Origin: Cinclus cinclus | Lineage: Eukaryota > Chordata > Aves > Passeriformes > Cinclidae | Reading direction: 5' to 3' | Assembly: GCF_963662255.1 (NCBI RefSeq) | Contig: NC_085050.1 | Coordinates: 20,625,131 to 20,689,130, forward strand | DNA length: 64,000 bases | The notes under the pieces: generated by a model | Told to the model about the DNA's origin: nothing | Databases searched by the model: none | The model's input: only the letters and a program-made list of their open reading frames with translations | Shown here: positions 13,523-26,354 of the stretch, piece by piece | Numbering within the stretch: position 1 is the first letter of the stretch | How the letters are laid out: each line of letters starts with the position of its first letter | Program-made: the position numbers and the translations under genes

Positions 13523-14330
13523 GTGAGAAGCTGCTCCAGGGGCTGTGCCCGTGCTGGAGCCCTTTCCCCGGGGAGCCTTCGCCCGCAGCCGAGCAGGGCA
13601 GACAAAGCTGCGGCCAGCGGGCTGCGAGCGGCCCCCCTTGCCGGCGGGACAGATCCCCCGTGCCCGGGACGAAACGCCCAGGAAATCGGGCTACGGGAGG
13701 GGCTTTAGCACGTGGAAACAGCGACCTGCCCGTCGCAGCCCGGGGTGGTTTTGTTGGGGTTCCTTGGAGGGAGCGGGGGCTCGCCCGGAGGCTCGGCTCG
13801 GTTCCCCCCCTTCCCCCCTCGCCTTTCTCTCCCTGCGCTCCCGCTTCTCCCCCGGCCGCCTTCCCTGTCCGCCGCCGTCCTGCCCTGCTTCGCCCTTCCC
13901 CGAGGCAGCTCGACCCCAGGGCCCCCCGGGGCTCCGCCGTTCCCCCGGAGCCGCAGCCGCTCCGGCGGTGGCCGTGCCCACGGCAGCCTGTTCTTGGCCG
14001 GCACAAGGGACAGCGGCTGCTGCTCGCAAATGGCACCGAGCGGGCACCGACAGCGCCCCGGGACAGCGGCGTCCTGGTGTTCTGTTCTCTCTCCGTCTGT
14101 CTGTTCTCTCCTTTGCTCCTTTCTCTAGTCTCCCTTCCGTAGGAAGCCTTGCCTTCCTTTATCAGTGAAGAGTTCGCAGAAAAAAATATTGCCGCGTCTG
14201 CGCTCTTTTGGCCGAGAAATCTATCGAAAAGAATCCTCCCAGACTCCCCTTTTACAACAGGACAAGACTCTGGAAGAGGAGTTAAGATCAAGAGTCTTAA
14301 AAAGCGCTGAGGTTCCCAGCCCCTTTACCA
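13445..14330. promoter_or_regulatory. CpG island, likely promoter of an unidentified gene
   Basis: GC content and CpG frequency rise abruptly out of AT-rich flanks, with the densest part at about 13520-14060. Visible elements are a CCAAT box (13479-13483), a CACGTG E-box (13709-13714) and many CpG dinucleotides such as CGGCGG, GCCGCC and CCGCCG words. In birds such islands usually mark the transcription start of a housekeeping or developmental gene or of a long non-coding RNA. The plus strand is strongly C-rich at 13780-13910, so the minus strand is G-rich. Positive GC skew normally lies downstream of a start site, which weakly favours leftward (minus) transcription. Long frames on both strands (plus 13411-14142, minus 13437-14291) are expected in GC-rich DNA and their translations (Pro/Arg/Gly/Ala-rich) are not recognisable proteins. 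Confidence 0.75.
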
Positions 14331-15230
14331 TTATCGAGGTCTAACAACTACTAGTAGAAAATTGTACTTTGTTGTTGTTTTCCTTCTGCTTCAGTGTACT
14401 TTTTTTTTTTTTTTTTCTGTTAGAGGTCTAGCCCCATATGTCTTAAAATACATGCATTCCCCAGATTTCACTTTTGGATGTGTTAACTCTGCTCTCAAGT
14501 TTTAAGACTACTGTCAAAACTCGTTAATTTCTACAGTTGTTTTCTGCAAGTTTCTAGATATTTACAATTATTTTGTCAAATGTGTGACAGATAACTGAGA
14601 CCTGATGACCCAAAGACTACAAAGGTTTTCTGTAGATCTTTAAATAGGAGGATTAAATACTCACTACCCTTGTTTATAGCCAGTTTTTCTGGATGTTTGA
14701 CCATTCACTTAAATACTTAAATAACTTTTTTTTTTTTTGACAAGTTCTTGACAGGAATCTTCCAGTGATAGAATAATAACGTTTATCTAAAGGGATGTTG
14801 CATAAAGTGGAATAGTGCCAGAATAATGGTTACAGGTTTATCTTTTACTTTTGCCAGAGATCTCAGTTTTTGATATTGTTCTACTTCTGATACCTAGGGT
14901 GCTGTTCTATGAAAGAACCACTAACTTCCATGAAGCTGTAGTAAGGACAGTAAGCTCTTCTTTGGTCTCCATCACAAATCTTCCTATGTATCATCTATGA
15001 TGTAGGATGTGGCAGTTTGTGCAAAAAATTCATTATTTTTAGGGTCTTGAGAGCTCTTCTTCTGAAGCCAGCTCAGTGCCGGCACGTCCATGGAGAGTCT
15101 GGTTCTGCTGATTGCTGAGGGGAGAGGCTCCCAGTGCCCAGAGTGTTCAGCTGTGATCAGGACTAAAGCCCGGCCCATGGAGGCCAGGCCTGCCTCTGGC
15201 TGAGGCTGTGGGAGCAGCTGGTAAGGCTCT
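14331..15230. other. short unique stretch between CpG island and minisatellite
   Basis: AT-rich sequence with a 17-T run at 14400-14416 and another T run near 14726-14738. From about 15060 the GC content rises as the minisatellite is approached. No gene is recognised. Confidence 0.6.
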
Positions 15231-15963
15231 GCCCTGGCCTGTCCTGCCCTGCCCTGCCCTGCCTTGTCCTGCCCTGTCCTGCCCTGTCCTGCCCTGCCTT
15301 GTCCTGCCCTGCCCTGCCCTGCCCTGCCCTGCCCTGCCCTGTCCTATCCTGTCCTGTCCTGCCCTACCCTGTCCTGCCCTGCCTTGTCCTGCCCTGTCCT
15401 GCCCTGTCCTGCCCTGCCTTGTCCTGCCCTGCCCTGCCCTGCCCTGCCCTGCCCTGCCCTGTCCTGTCCTGTCCTGCCCTGCCCTGTCCTGCCCTGCCCT
15501 GTCCTCTCCTGCCCTACCCTGTCCTGCCCTGCCTTGTCCTGCCCTGCCCTGCCCTGTCCTGCCCTGTCCTCTCCTGCCCTGCCTTGTCCTGCCCTGCCCT
15601 GACCTGTCCTGTCGTGTCCTGCCCTGTCCTCTCCTGCCCTGCCTTATCCTGCCCTGCCCTGCCCTGCCCTGTCCTGCCCTGCCCTATCCTGCCTTGCCCT
15701 GTCCTATCCTGTCCTGTCCTGCCCTGTCCTGCCCTGTCCTGCCCTACCCTGTCCTCTCCTGCCCTACCCTGTCCTGCCCTGCCTTATCCTGCCCTGCCCT
15801 GCCCTGCCCTGTCCTGCCCTGCCCTATCCTGCCTTGCCCTGTCCTATCCTGTCCTGTCCTGCCCTGTCCTGCCCTGTCCTGCCCTGCCCTGCCCTGCCCT
15901 GCCCTATCCTGCCTTGCCCTGTCCTATCCTGTCCTGTCCTGCCCTACCCTGTCCTGCCCTGCC
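15231..15963. repeat. GCCCT/GTCCT pentamer minisatellite with higher-order repeats
   Basis: About 145 tandem 5-bp units, mostly GCCCT and GTCCT with variants such as GCCTT, ATCCT, ACCCT and CTCCT. The variants give higher-order repeats: 15641-15740 is repeated exactly at 15781-15880 (period 140), the four 10-bp blocks at 15681-15720 recur at 15821-15860 and again at 15901-15940 (period 80), and 15381-15460 largely copies 15261-15340 (period 120). Because five is coprime to three and the unit makes no stop codon on the plus strand, all three plus frames are open and encode a five-residue Leu-Pro-Cys-Pro-Ala/Val cycle; none is a credible gene. The minus strand is (AGGGC)n, with closely spaced G3 runs. 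Confidence 0.97.
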
Positions 15964-18900
15964 ATCCTCATGAGCATCCCCTGGAGCTCCCAGGGAGCCT
16001 GTAGCTCCTGCTGTGCACTGACAGCTATTTGCCATCTTTTCCCATAAGTCCTCCTTTAAATGGTGCTCTCAGGAAATCGATGGGGAGCAAGGTTTCATTC
16101 CACAGCGTCCACCTACATTGATATTCATGTTGTGACAGAACTCTGACCTTGTGAAACACCCTTCAGAAGGTTAATATGAATCTCCAAAGCCTCTTTGGGT
16201 TTCAGTACAAAACCTAGGATTATCCCAGTCTAAATCAAGGCTGTGGATTAATGAACATAATTTAAAATTATTAATTTAATTTTAACATTCTGGCATTGGT
16301 TCTGTTTTCATTCATGTTTACTATTTTTTAAAAAAATGTTTCCAGAATGTATATTTAAACTAAAAATAGTTATCCTCTTTGTATTATGACTGCATCTTTT
16401 TAAACTCCCCTTGCAAAAGCAGAATAAAGCAAGAAGCATGATACATTTAGCTATTTTTTTCTTTTTTTGTTTGTTTTTTTAACAGCTTGCATGATCTTTC
16501 CAGCATTTTTTTTCATTCATTTAATGCACTGATATTTTTAATGTAAGAAATTTACAATTTCCACATTTTTTTATCATCTCAGGAAGAGTTTCATTGTAAA
16601 TAAAACTTTAGTTCTAATTTAGTGTACTCAGTGAATTAGATACTCTTTGCCTTTTCAATTCCCATTCTGAAATGTGTTAGGGAATGGGGTGTGAAAGTGG
16701 AACCTATTCTATCCCCACTGACGCTACAAGAGCTAGGCAAAAAATTAACCAAAGGGCAAAGAGGAAACTGGATAAGAATGAGCACTTTTAAATAATTATC
16801 TGAAAAACAACATTATTAAGAAAAGTGGGAAAATATATATATCCATTATAGTTTTTACCTTTTTTTGTGTATGATTTAGTCAGCAAACTCTGAAATAATA
16901 ACTACAAATAAAAATGCTACTAAGAATACATCTTTCTATAAAGTATTACCACAGGAATGGCTTCCAGACTAAGAGAAACTAAGTAAATTTGAACTCTTCA
17001 CATTGTGAAAAGGATAAATAAAACCAGATATAAAACTATGCAAAGGAGGTGAATAAAAAATATCTGTCCAGAACTACTTCAAAATAATTTCTGTTCAGTG
17101 AAGCGATCAGAAATGAGGTTAGAAATAAATTTTAAAATAAGGAGATACACTGAACTGGGAACTGCTTGTCATAGATAATTATAAAAAAACATCAATGACA
17201 ATATCTCATTTAGCAGCTGTGAAACCTTAAGCTCAGAAAATCCCTAGGTCACTGGCTATGGTACTCTCAGATGCTATCTCCTAAACAGTATGTGTCATAT
17301 ATTTAATGTGCTCAGTTCTGTGCTTGGTTGGTAAGAGTTTTTTTTAAAACTCAATTTTTCTTGTGGGAACTTAAGTATTTTGGACAAGCTGTATTATCAC
17401 AAAGCCTATGTTACAGATACTATTTCTGAATAAAATTTCTTAGATTTTGTAAGTGGGATGTCAGGCTATATATATTCTTTCGAATGTTCTCCCAGTTTTA
17501 CGCAGGTACATGAAAAATCCATTCAATTTTATTCATCTTATTCTTCTTTAAAGAAATTTAGGATAAATTTAATGGTAAGCAACTACAAACATACTTCCCT
17601 TAATAAAATAAATAATAATGAAATGTTATGACTGAGTTTCAGGAATATATCAGTCTGGTGTAAAGAGCGTCATAGTTATTCTTAACTAACTGGATGCATG
17701 GAGAAAAACAGTTTTAATCTCATTACTGTAGAGATGTCTTCAATTTTACAACCCCTATGAGAAAAAAAAAAAAAAAGTTAAGACCAATTCAGAGACACTT
17801 TCAAGTATTCACTCCTGAACTCTTTGAAGCACATCTGACCTAGTTTGTCACCACACTCTTTAGGCATGATAGAAAGATGATAAGTGAATTACCTCAGTTT
17901 AAGTGTTTTAAATCTTTACTCTCTTTGTGGTCAACTTCTATGGTCTGTGGTCTTTATGGTAAACTTCTCTATATCTTTATATAGTTGAACAGCCTCAGAG
18001 ATATAGAAGAAAAAAAGCATTTTTTTTTTATTCCCTACACCTCACTCCCTGCCAGAATCTAGTAGCACTGAAACTGGGTTACAGGTTGCCATTAAATTAA
18101 TGGATAATAGTATGCAAAACTAAAATAAAACTGCATTAGTTCCATATATAGTTGGTATTTTTATATTTTTTTATCATGGGTTTGTTATTGGCTTTTTTTT
18201 AGGAGGTCACAGGTCAATGGGATTTCAGTATAAGAAGGGTGATTAAGAATATTTTGCAATTTAAGTTTCATTGTACTAACAGCTATTCATTGCACATTAT
18301 ATGGATACCTTAGTATCCATAGAAACTTCCATTACCTAGAGTATTTGTCATTTCTCAGTTTCCAGAATACATTATTGTGAGCTAAACAGCACCATAATAA
18401 TTCAGAATCTGACAATACTCCCCTTATGAAATTCTATCATGAGAGTATTTTTAATATTTCCATAAAGTTTCAGTCTTGCTGAAATTTACCACAGTGTTTC
18501 AGCCTGTGTATGAGATGTATTCACTGAATTTGTTAAAATTTCAATCATTAAATAATTCTGGAACCTAAAAAAAAATCTACTCCATTTTCTAGGGATTAAT
18601 AATGAAATATTTCAATTAGAAAACACTGATTTTGTGAGAAATTATGAAGGTTGGATAAGAGCAGTTTATATCAACCATATATTTAACAAGTGGTAGTTTG
18701 TTTAGGTTTGATACAGAATCTGAATCTGCTTTTCTTTTAATCCGGTGGGGAAATACTTTTTTTTATGCAGTTAATTTTTTTTCACCAAGGAATTGGTATA
18801 ACTTCAAGATCTCCTAATTTTTTATTAATTCTTTTTTTGCAATAAAAATGTTTTATTTAGTGAGTTTGTAATTTTTATTGGCTGAATATTCAACAATATT

Positions 18901-21900
18901 TTTTGAGATTTTATTTTTAATTGACAAAATTAAGGGAGATCTACCACTTTGTCAGTCAGACAATTTAAGTAAACAATACAGCCAACCAACAATCAACAGC
19001 AGAAACCAAAACAAAATAAAAACTCCCCCACCACACACACACAAAAAACAACCTAACAAAAAAACACCCTACATTTAAAATGGCTAATCATCCTACTTGC
19101 TTTTTAATTTCTTAGTGAAGAGTTTGAAGGACACTAGAAATCAGCAAGTTTAGGTTTTTTAAAGGACAGCAAGAATTAATGGAATAGTTTAAGTGTTCAG
19201 CATGATTTGGGATTATGAGACCAAAAGGTGATGAAAGGACCTTTCTATTGCAAAAGGACAAAGCTGAACCAGGAAGATGGTACATTTATATCAGCATTAA
19301 GAATGCATCCCATTAGTTCTAAAGTTTGTGAAATCACTTTCCTTTGAGTCTCTCAGGGATAATTCACCTATATTAGCATTAGCTTTAGGAGAGAGCTGTG
19401 ATGTGAATGCTCCTCTCTTAGTTTACTCAGAGAGAAAAACCTGGGTTTAATTTATTTAGTGACCTTTGTAGATTTCAAACTTGAATGATTTTCTTTCTTT
19501 ACAGTCCTTGGTAGAGTCAAGGCAGGAACTACCACTTTTAAATGGTGATTGCCTTATTCACAGAAATAAGCATAGAGCCTAGAGGCTTTTTTATGCTTTT
19601 CTGACAGACACTTCAACAAACATATGCTTTATTCATGTAAAATATTCCTTGAATTCTTGAAACTAGTAGTTCTCTATTTTCTAAAATGTTTGATGTGATG
19701 AGTGTTCAGAGTAGCTTAATGAGGTGGGCCTATTAAAAATGCAATGATAGCTGTCAAATTCTTTAAAAATTACTCTGAAAGAGAAGATAATGATGACAAT
19801 TCCAGTTCCGAATACCTGATTTCAATTAATTTAATGCTGTTTTAAATTAAAATGCAGAGTAGACTATGGATTAGAATAAGATTTTCCTCGTGCTGCTGAC
19901 CAATGATCCAATGATTTGGTCTAAGGCTTACTATTGCAACAAATTAACCTAGAATTTTTTTAAAGTCATCTATTTGCGGATGGCAGGTGGTGCATATAAT
20001 CATTTCAGAAAGAAAGCAACTCGTCTTGTCTTCCTGAGAAACTCCCTCCTTACCCTCTAATGATAATGAGTAAATGGTAACACCTTCCCATACAGACAAG
20101 TTAAAACAAAGGTAGAAGAAATATCTGAACCACAGTACTTCATACTGCCTCCTTTGTGAAGACTTGAACAACTAATTATTTACATGATTACTTTTTACAT
20201 GAAGAAAGCTTCTATGGCTCTTTTCTTCTTGTTTGTTGGATATCATTTTGTTTGTTTCTAAACTCCACACTTTGGCACTAGGCTTTGATCAGGCCTTGTT
20301 AAAGGCTTTACTCAAATCTGTGTACTATTCTAAAAGATAAATATTTCAGGGCTCAAGATTATGATAAATCCCCTTTTTGATTGGATTTGAAAAATTAGTA
20401 AAAAAAATCCAACTAATTGAACTTTAATAAGAAGTCTGAGTCCCATAAAGATGTGTTCCAAACTTGAAGACTATTGCCAAAAGCAAATTGTGAGCATACT
20501 TGGTTCCTGCATGCAGTATTTGTTAACAGATTATTTATATAGTTTTGTGTATATATATATATATATGCATGTACTAAGCTGCTAAAACAGGAGAAGGAAC
20601 TAAAAAGACTGTTTGAAACATTTATTCTAAATGTGTGCAACAAGGTGCAACACCTGTGGTGCAACTCATCACATTCTTGTCATGTAGGAACACCAGTAAC
20701 ATTGGGACACTTAACGCTTCATTTTTTATTATTTGTCATTTTGACATGGATCTATGTTCTGGTACTTCAATAAATAAAATGGAAGTAATTTAACAACAAA
20801 GTGCATAGATTATAGCATTACTGAGGAAAAGGAATTAAACAATCTCAATTTACTGCTAAACAGAAAACTTTATGCTTTATTTGCTTACAGAATACAGAAT
20901 GATTCTCAACTCAAGAATCTTGCATTTTTTCAATCACAAATTCTCTAAATAAAATTTTATTAAGGAGACCAAATCAAATAACAAGTGACAAAAAGTAAAA
21001 GACTCCTCACTGGAGCTTTTGTTCAGCAGTCAATTAAAGCTCATAATTATCAAACTGTAGGCAATAAACTTATTTTATATTTTTCTCAGTTATTGCTTGG
21101 CAAACCTTGTTTTCTTTGAGTTTTCTTCCTTTACTTTTTGAAATCAAATCTTTTTTTAAGACGACAAGAGTTTTTTGCATGAAAGATTCCTCTAGCTCCT
21201 TGATTTCTAGTTCAAAGCTCTGTGATTTCTAGTTCACATCCTTTCTTTCTTACGTCTGAACTCAATCTGTAAAAGAGTTTTTTTTGCCTTTCTTGACACA
21301 CCACCACTATAGTTGTCTTTATCTGCAGTATCTGTAAACACAGCTACTTGCTTGGGTATGAGAATGTCCTTGTTTATGACACATACGATCACTCAATTCC
21401 TACCTTCCAACACTCTTCAGAAAAGTATGCCTTTTTGAAAACGAAATAATGCTATATATTAATGACATAAGATTTTTCAGTATTTCTATATTAGAGAAAG
21501 GATTCAGTGAATGAAAAATACAGTTATGTCATCTGAATTTCAAAAATATATCGCCATTATTATGCTTAAGCCAAGTTATCATTACAAGATGTAGAGTGAA
21601 CTTGATCAGATGTAATTATTTTGGTTTTCATAAAAAAGTGTTCTCAAAACTATATCAAGGATCCTCTGAGTCTGCCTAACTTTCTGCGTGGATAACAGGA
21701 AATGTACAAAGATGATACAAAAATGGTAAATGTGGTGTCCAAAAAAAAAAAAAAAAAAAAAACCAAAAAAAATGGTGCTTCAGTGCCCTGATGAAATGTA
21801 TTCTGCAGACTACTGTATGTGAAACTTCACAGTTTTCTTTCACAGATGTTGGTGTGAATATTTTCTTCAGGTCTGATCCATGTCAGTTGCCAACTCCTGT

Positions 21901-23179
21901 CCCACTATGTCTTCAAGGGTCACTTTCAGTTTCTGGTTCACAGACAAGTAAAAAATGCAGAATGAAAATCAATCACAATAATTGAGTCTCTTTTGGTGTC
22001 ATGGCAAAACTGTGAAGTTGCGTGATGTTTTTCTGCAGCCGCAGATCATCTCACTTTATTTCAAAACTGGAAGTAGGTACATGCTAAGCAGCAATGAGAT
22101 TCAGTAAATCCCTAAGTATATAAACCCAAATTACATGTCATACTTCAAACTGATCGAAGACTTATGTTTCCAAATGTTTGCATTTCTGTATATTTGCAGT
22201 GTCACTTTAAAGGCCACAAACACGTCCTTCAAAAAATAACCCCGTAAGAATAACACAGATTCAGAAAATATGTAATAAACATTCAGCAAGGTGATTTTTG
22301 TAATGAAAAGTCAGTAAAGAAAAAGTTACCATCTTATGAATACGGTGTCAGTTGTGTGCACAATACCAGGAGAAAGAGGAGATGCTAGAATGCCACTGAT
22401 CTTAGAGCAGTAACATTTACATTCTGTTCTTTCTAATAACATGGAAAAAAAAGTGCTTCGGGTTCCTAAGTAATTTTTGGCTGAACTCTAAAGCCCAGTA
22501 TGGTTTAGACCGACAGGGATACAGGAAACACAGGAAAGGGACCATCTTACTTCCTCTATACCTCATCAATGAACACTTTCCTTGGTCTGATAAATGTTAA
22601 TTTTTAATAAATATATTGCAATGCATGGTTTATTAACAAGAAACTTCTCTACATATCTACCTCTACATATCCATAAATAATAATACAAAATATATCATTA
22701 TACTAATAACCTGAAACACTCTGGAGACATTAGGTCTGATTTTAGGTAGTTGTTAGGATAATAAAATTATAGATTTTCAGATAGGAAATTAATCTTCTTT
22801 TTCTAGCATTCCTTCTCTCTCATGATTATGTTGTGCTAATCTTTTTTGCAGTTTTAGCTAGCATTAGTTGATAAGTATTTAGCTTAAAGAAGTTATTATT
22901 CTTATATCATGGATAATTTTGTACCCAAGTTATAAAACTATGGTCTGGATGAGCAGACATCTGAACAGATAAAATATAGCTTGGAGAACATATCTTGGAC
23001 GTTTAATAAGTCTTTTTCTACTCAGTGGTCACCAAAAACTGGAGGGGTCTGTGTTTATCAACGATGTGGAAAAGGTAACAATGTGTACTCAAAATTTCCA
23101 GATGAACAGCAATTTGGCAGGTAGGGGGTAAAGAGAAGGAGGGGAACCAGTTTATACTCTCTGTGGCAAGGCTGCTGTG
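15964..23179. other. AT-rich unique DNA, no gene seen
   Basis: Mostly AT-rich sequence with scattered homopolymers: A runs at 17762-17776 and 21741-21762, CACA/poly-A low complexity at about 19000-19075, and a TA run near 20551-20566. The longer frames (minus 19944-20171, minus 20413-20664, plus 21791-21985) have no recognised domains. I see no transposon I can name. Confidence 0.55.
21741..21775. repeat. poly-A tract (22 A plus AACC-interrupted A run)
   Basis: A 22-base A run is followed by CC and a further eight-base A run. I could not identify a retroposed gene or SINE body immediately upstream, so it is listed as simple sequence, not as a retroposon tail. Confidence 0.9.
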
Positions 23180-23963
23180 TGGGGGACCCTAGAGAGGTTG
23201 AAAGCATGGGCTGCCAGTAAGTAAGTTCATGGAATTCACCCAGACTTAGGCTAAATCCTGCTGCTTGGTGTGCAGAAATTCCATTGCAATGTCACAAGCT
23301 GGGGCCTGACTGTCTGGGCAGCAGCTCTGTGGAGAAGGACCTTGTGTGTTCTGGCATCAAAGGCCAGATGGATCCTGGGCTGTCACTGGGAGTCCTCCCA
23401 GCCAGGAGGTTAAGAGGAATGATTACCCACTTTCCTCATAGAGCCTTAGGCTGCATCTAAAGTCCCATGCCCAGTTTTTGGGCACCCCAATGAATGATGA
23501 TAGTCAATGACTGTCATTGGGTGAATGCAGTAGAAGTTTTTCAGAAGAGACTGAGAAAAATGGGATTGGTTAGCCTGGAAAAGAGAAAGCTTTGAGGTGT
23601 CCCTACAGAAGCCTGACAGCAGCTATGGAAGGGCCATCCAAAATAGAGAAACAGGCTCCTTCACAGTGGTGGCAAGAGGATGTGAGGAATTTGCATAAAT
23701 TGAAACAAAGAAGTGGTCTAGCTGGATAGAAGGAAAAACACTGTCGTGAAGAGAACAAGCAAGCAGTTGACCATACTTCTCAAAGAGGTTGTTCAATCTC
23801 CATCCTTGGGGGATGTTTGAGAGCCAACTGGATCAAGTACTGAGCAATCTTGTGTAATCTCAGACTTGGTCTTTATGGTGGAGGTTGGAAAAAAAGATGT
23901 CCTTAATTCTCTTCCAAACTCAGCTCCCTTTCAACTGAATTATTCTATAATTCCATTATTGCT
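23180..23963 (+). mobile_element. CR1 LINE fragment (end of ORF2 plus 3' UTR), old
   Basis: The segment follows the CR1 consensus order on the plus strand. It starts with diverged 3'-terminal reverse-transcriptase ORF sequence ('CCCAGACTTAGGCTAAAT' near 23240, 'GGGCAGCAGCTCTGTGGA' near 23317, 'ATCCTGGGCTG' near 23372). It then has the 'TTAGCCTGGAAAAGAG' block near 23570 and the 3' UTR with 'GGTTGTTCAATCTCCATCC', ending in a degraded ATTCTATAATTCC octamer region near 23955. Frameshifts and stops are frequent and the copy is not coding. Its divergence suggests an old insertion. Confidence 0.85.
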
Positions 23964-24170
23964 AAGGATTTTCTAGTGAAATATTACTCATGCTGAACTT
24001 AACTGGATGTCTTCCTTTGATTTCACTGGGGCTAAATGATGGAATGATTTTGTTTTATTCCGATATGAAGCATTTTTGTGAAAACAAAACACAACTCTCC
24101 CCACTCCCCATACCATTCATTTCTATATAAATAATTGACCTGAAAAAAGTAGACCCTGTGGAACAGTGTA

Positions 24171-24193
24171 ACAATTTTTTTAAAAAAAATTGT
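24171..24193. repeat. A/T hairpin-forming inverted repeat
   Basis: ACAA followed by seven T, eight A and TTGT forms an almost perfect 23-base palindrome, one base off symmetry. The flanks are not palindromic. Confidence 0.8.
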
Positions 24194-26354
24194 ACATAGA
24201 AAAGGCAAATTTTATTAGGACCAGTCACATAACTCAACAGGAGTTGCAAAGGTCTTTACAGTATCTTGCCTTTTTGTAACAATAAAGTTGTTCCACTGTA
24301 TGACAACACACAAAGCATACTTTCAGGGTTATGAAGTAAAATTACTTCTGTGGGGTTAGGAACAAACTGGCAATAAATATTGTGTGCCTGCAGATTACTG
24401 TCCATTTTTTCTTGGCTTCTTTATTATTTGATTTTTCCTCAATGAAAATAGATTCCTCATAATGGTGTGTCTAAATATATATGTTTTATAGGTTATTTGA
24501 TAAAACCTGATTATTTGTTATGATTTATTAATCTGACCTCCTGCAAATCATAGGCATATTTATAGTAACAGATGATGATAATATAAAATTGTATTAGAAA
24601 ATGGATGTTATTCCTTTTTTTTTGAATACAGATTTGCCAGATGTACATCCATTTCTTCACATACTTAGGGCCTGACAATTCTGCAGTGATAAATTTTATT
24701 CAGTTAACAGCCTCCTTTTGAAAGTCTTGCTGTACTGGGCAACATCCTCAAAATACTTTTCTCAGCAAGAAGGTAGTCTAGGATTTAAAATTGCTAGGAT
24801 AGGCAGGGCTAAAGTATCAACCAGGCATCTTCTACAAGTGACTGCTAGACATTAAACAGCCCATAATCAACAGGTGACGAACACGTAAGGTTTGAATACC
24901 AACCACAGTACTACATACAGGGTGATAAGAATTAATTTCATTCCCATCACACAAAAGTTCATGACAGATACTATATATAACAGGCTCAAAGCTATCGTTG
25001 TGTAAATAGCATTTAAAAAAAAAAGGTAAAAAAGAGCTTCCTCATCAAGTAGGATGAACTTGTCACAACAGCTGTCACCATATTCCTGAGTTTTGTGGTT
25101 TTCCTGAGATGTTTTCATAGCCACGTCTTCTGTCATGCTGTGATTTTTTGCTTTGGTTGGTGGAATGAGCTGGTATACAGTTGTACACTGCAGGCTTTAC
25201 AAGGAGCTTTCAGATAACAACCCTTAGGACTGAAATGGAGGTGAGCAGAGAGCAGCTTCAGTGACAAGGCAGGAGAGTCATGATGGCTCAGGTCAGTGGA
25301 TTCAAGAGACAGGTTCAATAGAGTAGACTATTGTGGGAAACAGGGAAAACTAAGAAATATATAGCAGGTAGGCACATATCACATATTAGAATCCAAACGT
25401 TGTTTGCTATTTTAAGATTTATTTTTTTAATCCTGACATTATGATGCTGGTTATATAAATATGCAAGGGAAGTACAAAACTTGCAGAGATAAAAGATTAA
25501 AGAAATATTTGCAAAGCCGGGACTGAAATTATATGCATTGAAATCTTTCTAATGCTTCAGTCATGTTTCTCTTCACATTGTTACTTTTGGTCTAAATTTC
25601 AGATAGAGACATTCACTTCAGCATACATTTTATTTTCAGTTTTGCTTCTCTGTGTTTATGAATTCTCTAGCTTTCTGCATTTCTTTAAAATCAATAGATT
25701 TGAACATAAATTATCACCTTAGAGTTTTTAAAGAAATGAGCATACATTCTTTCAGAATATAATATATTCAAGATGGTGTTTTAAGAAGCTTCTGAAATTA
25801 TTTTTTTTTAACAAAAAAAAAAAGCACAAACAAAATCAAAACAAACAAACAAATGCCTATATAACTGCATTTAGTAAAAATGTAATGTTCCAGTACTTCT
25901 GGTCATTTATGGAATTTGATTTCCTTGAAGTTATATTTACTCAACTATTCATTAAAAAAAATCAGTGATTATGCTTTCACAATTTTGTTTCACTCTTATG
26001 AATAGACTACATAATGAATTTCAAACACTAGCATACATTGGCATGAAAGTTGTCCTGTATTAAACAGACTAAATTATTTGAAAAACAGCTATCTCTAATA
26101 ATTCTTAAAACTAGAATGCTGGGCCTGTCACAGAATGCTCAGTATTTCAAAGTATTCCAATGCAGTGGGGTACCTTAAGTATCTGAAATTCAGGAGCTGG
26201 ATATGTTTTTCTTATGCTGTTGTGTTTTATAACAAATATTAACTAAGAAAATACATTGCATACCGCAAGGTAGTACATTGAGTCCAGTAACTCACTAAAG
26301 AAATCTCAAGACTAGTTGCAGCTTTGTTCTGAGCACTAACTTGTGAAATAAATC

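Noticed and set aside
13411..14291. Frames of 243 aa (plus) and 284 aa (minus), plus other long overlapping frames
   Set aside because: They lie in the CpG island, where stop codons are rare; the translations are Pro/Arg/Gly/Ala-rich with no domain, and long frames overlap on both strands.
15208..16047. A 279-aa Cys/Pro repeat protein
   Set aside because: It is a product of the pentamer repeat being stop-free in all three plus frames; there is no unique flanking coding sequence.
24867..25318. Two minus-strand frames overlapping by four bases, one hydrophobic and membrane-like
   Set aside because: Such overlap suggests translational coupling only in prokaryotes; the setting is a vertebrate genome and neither peptide resembles a family.
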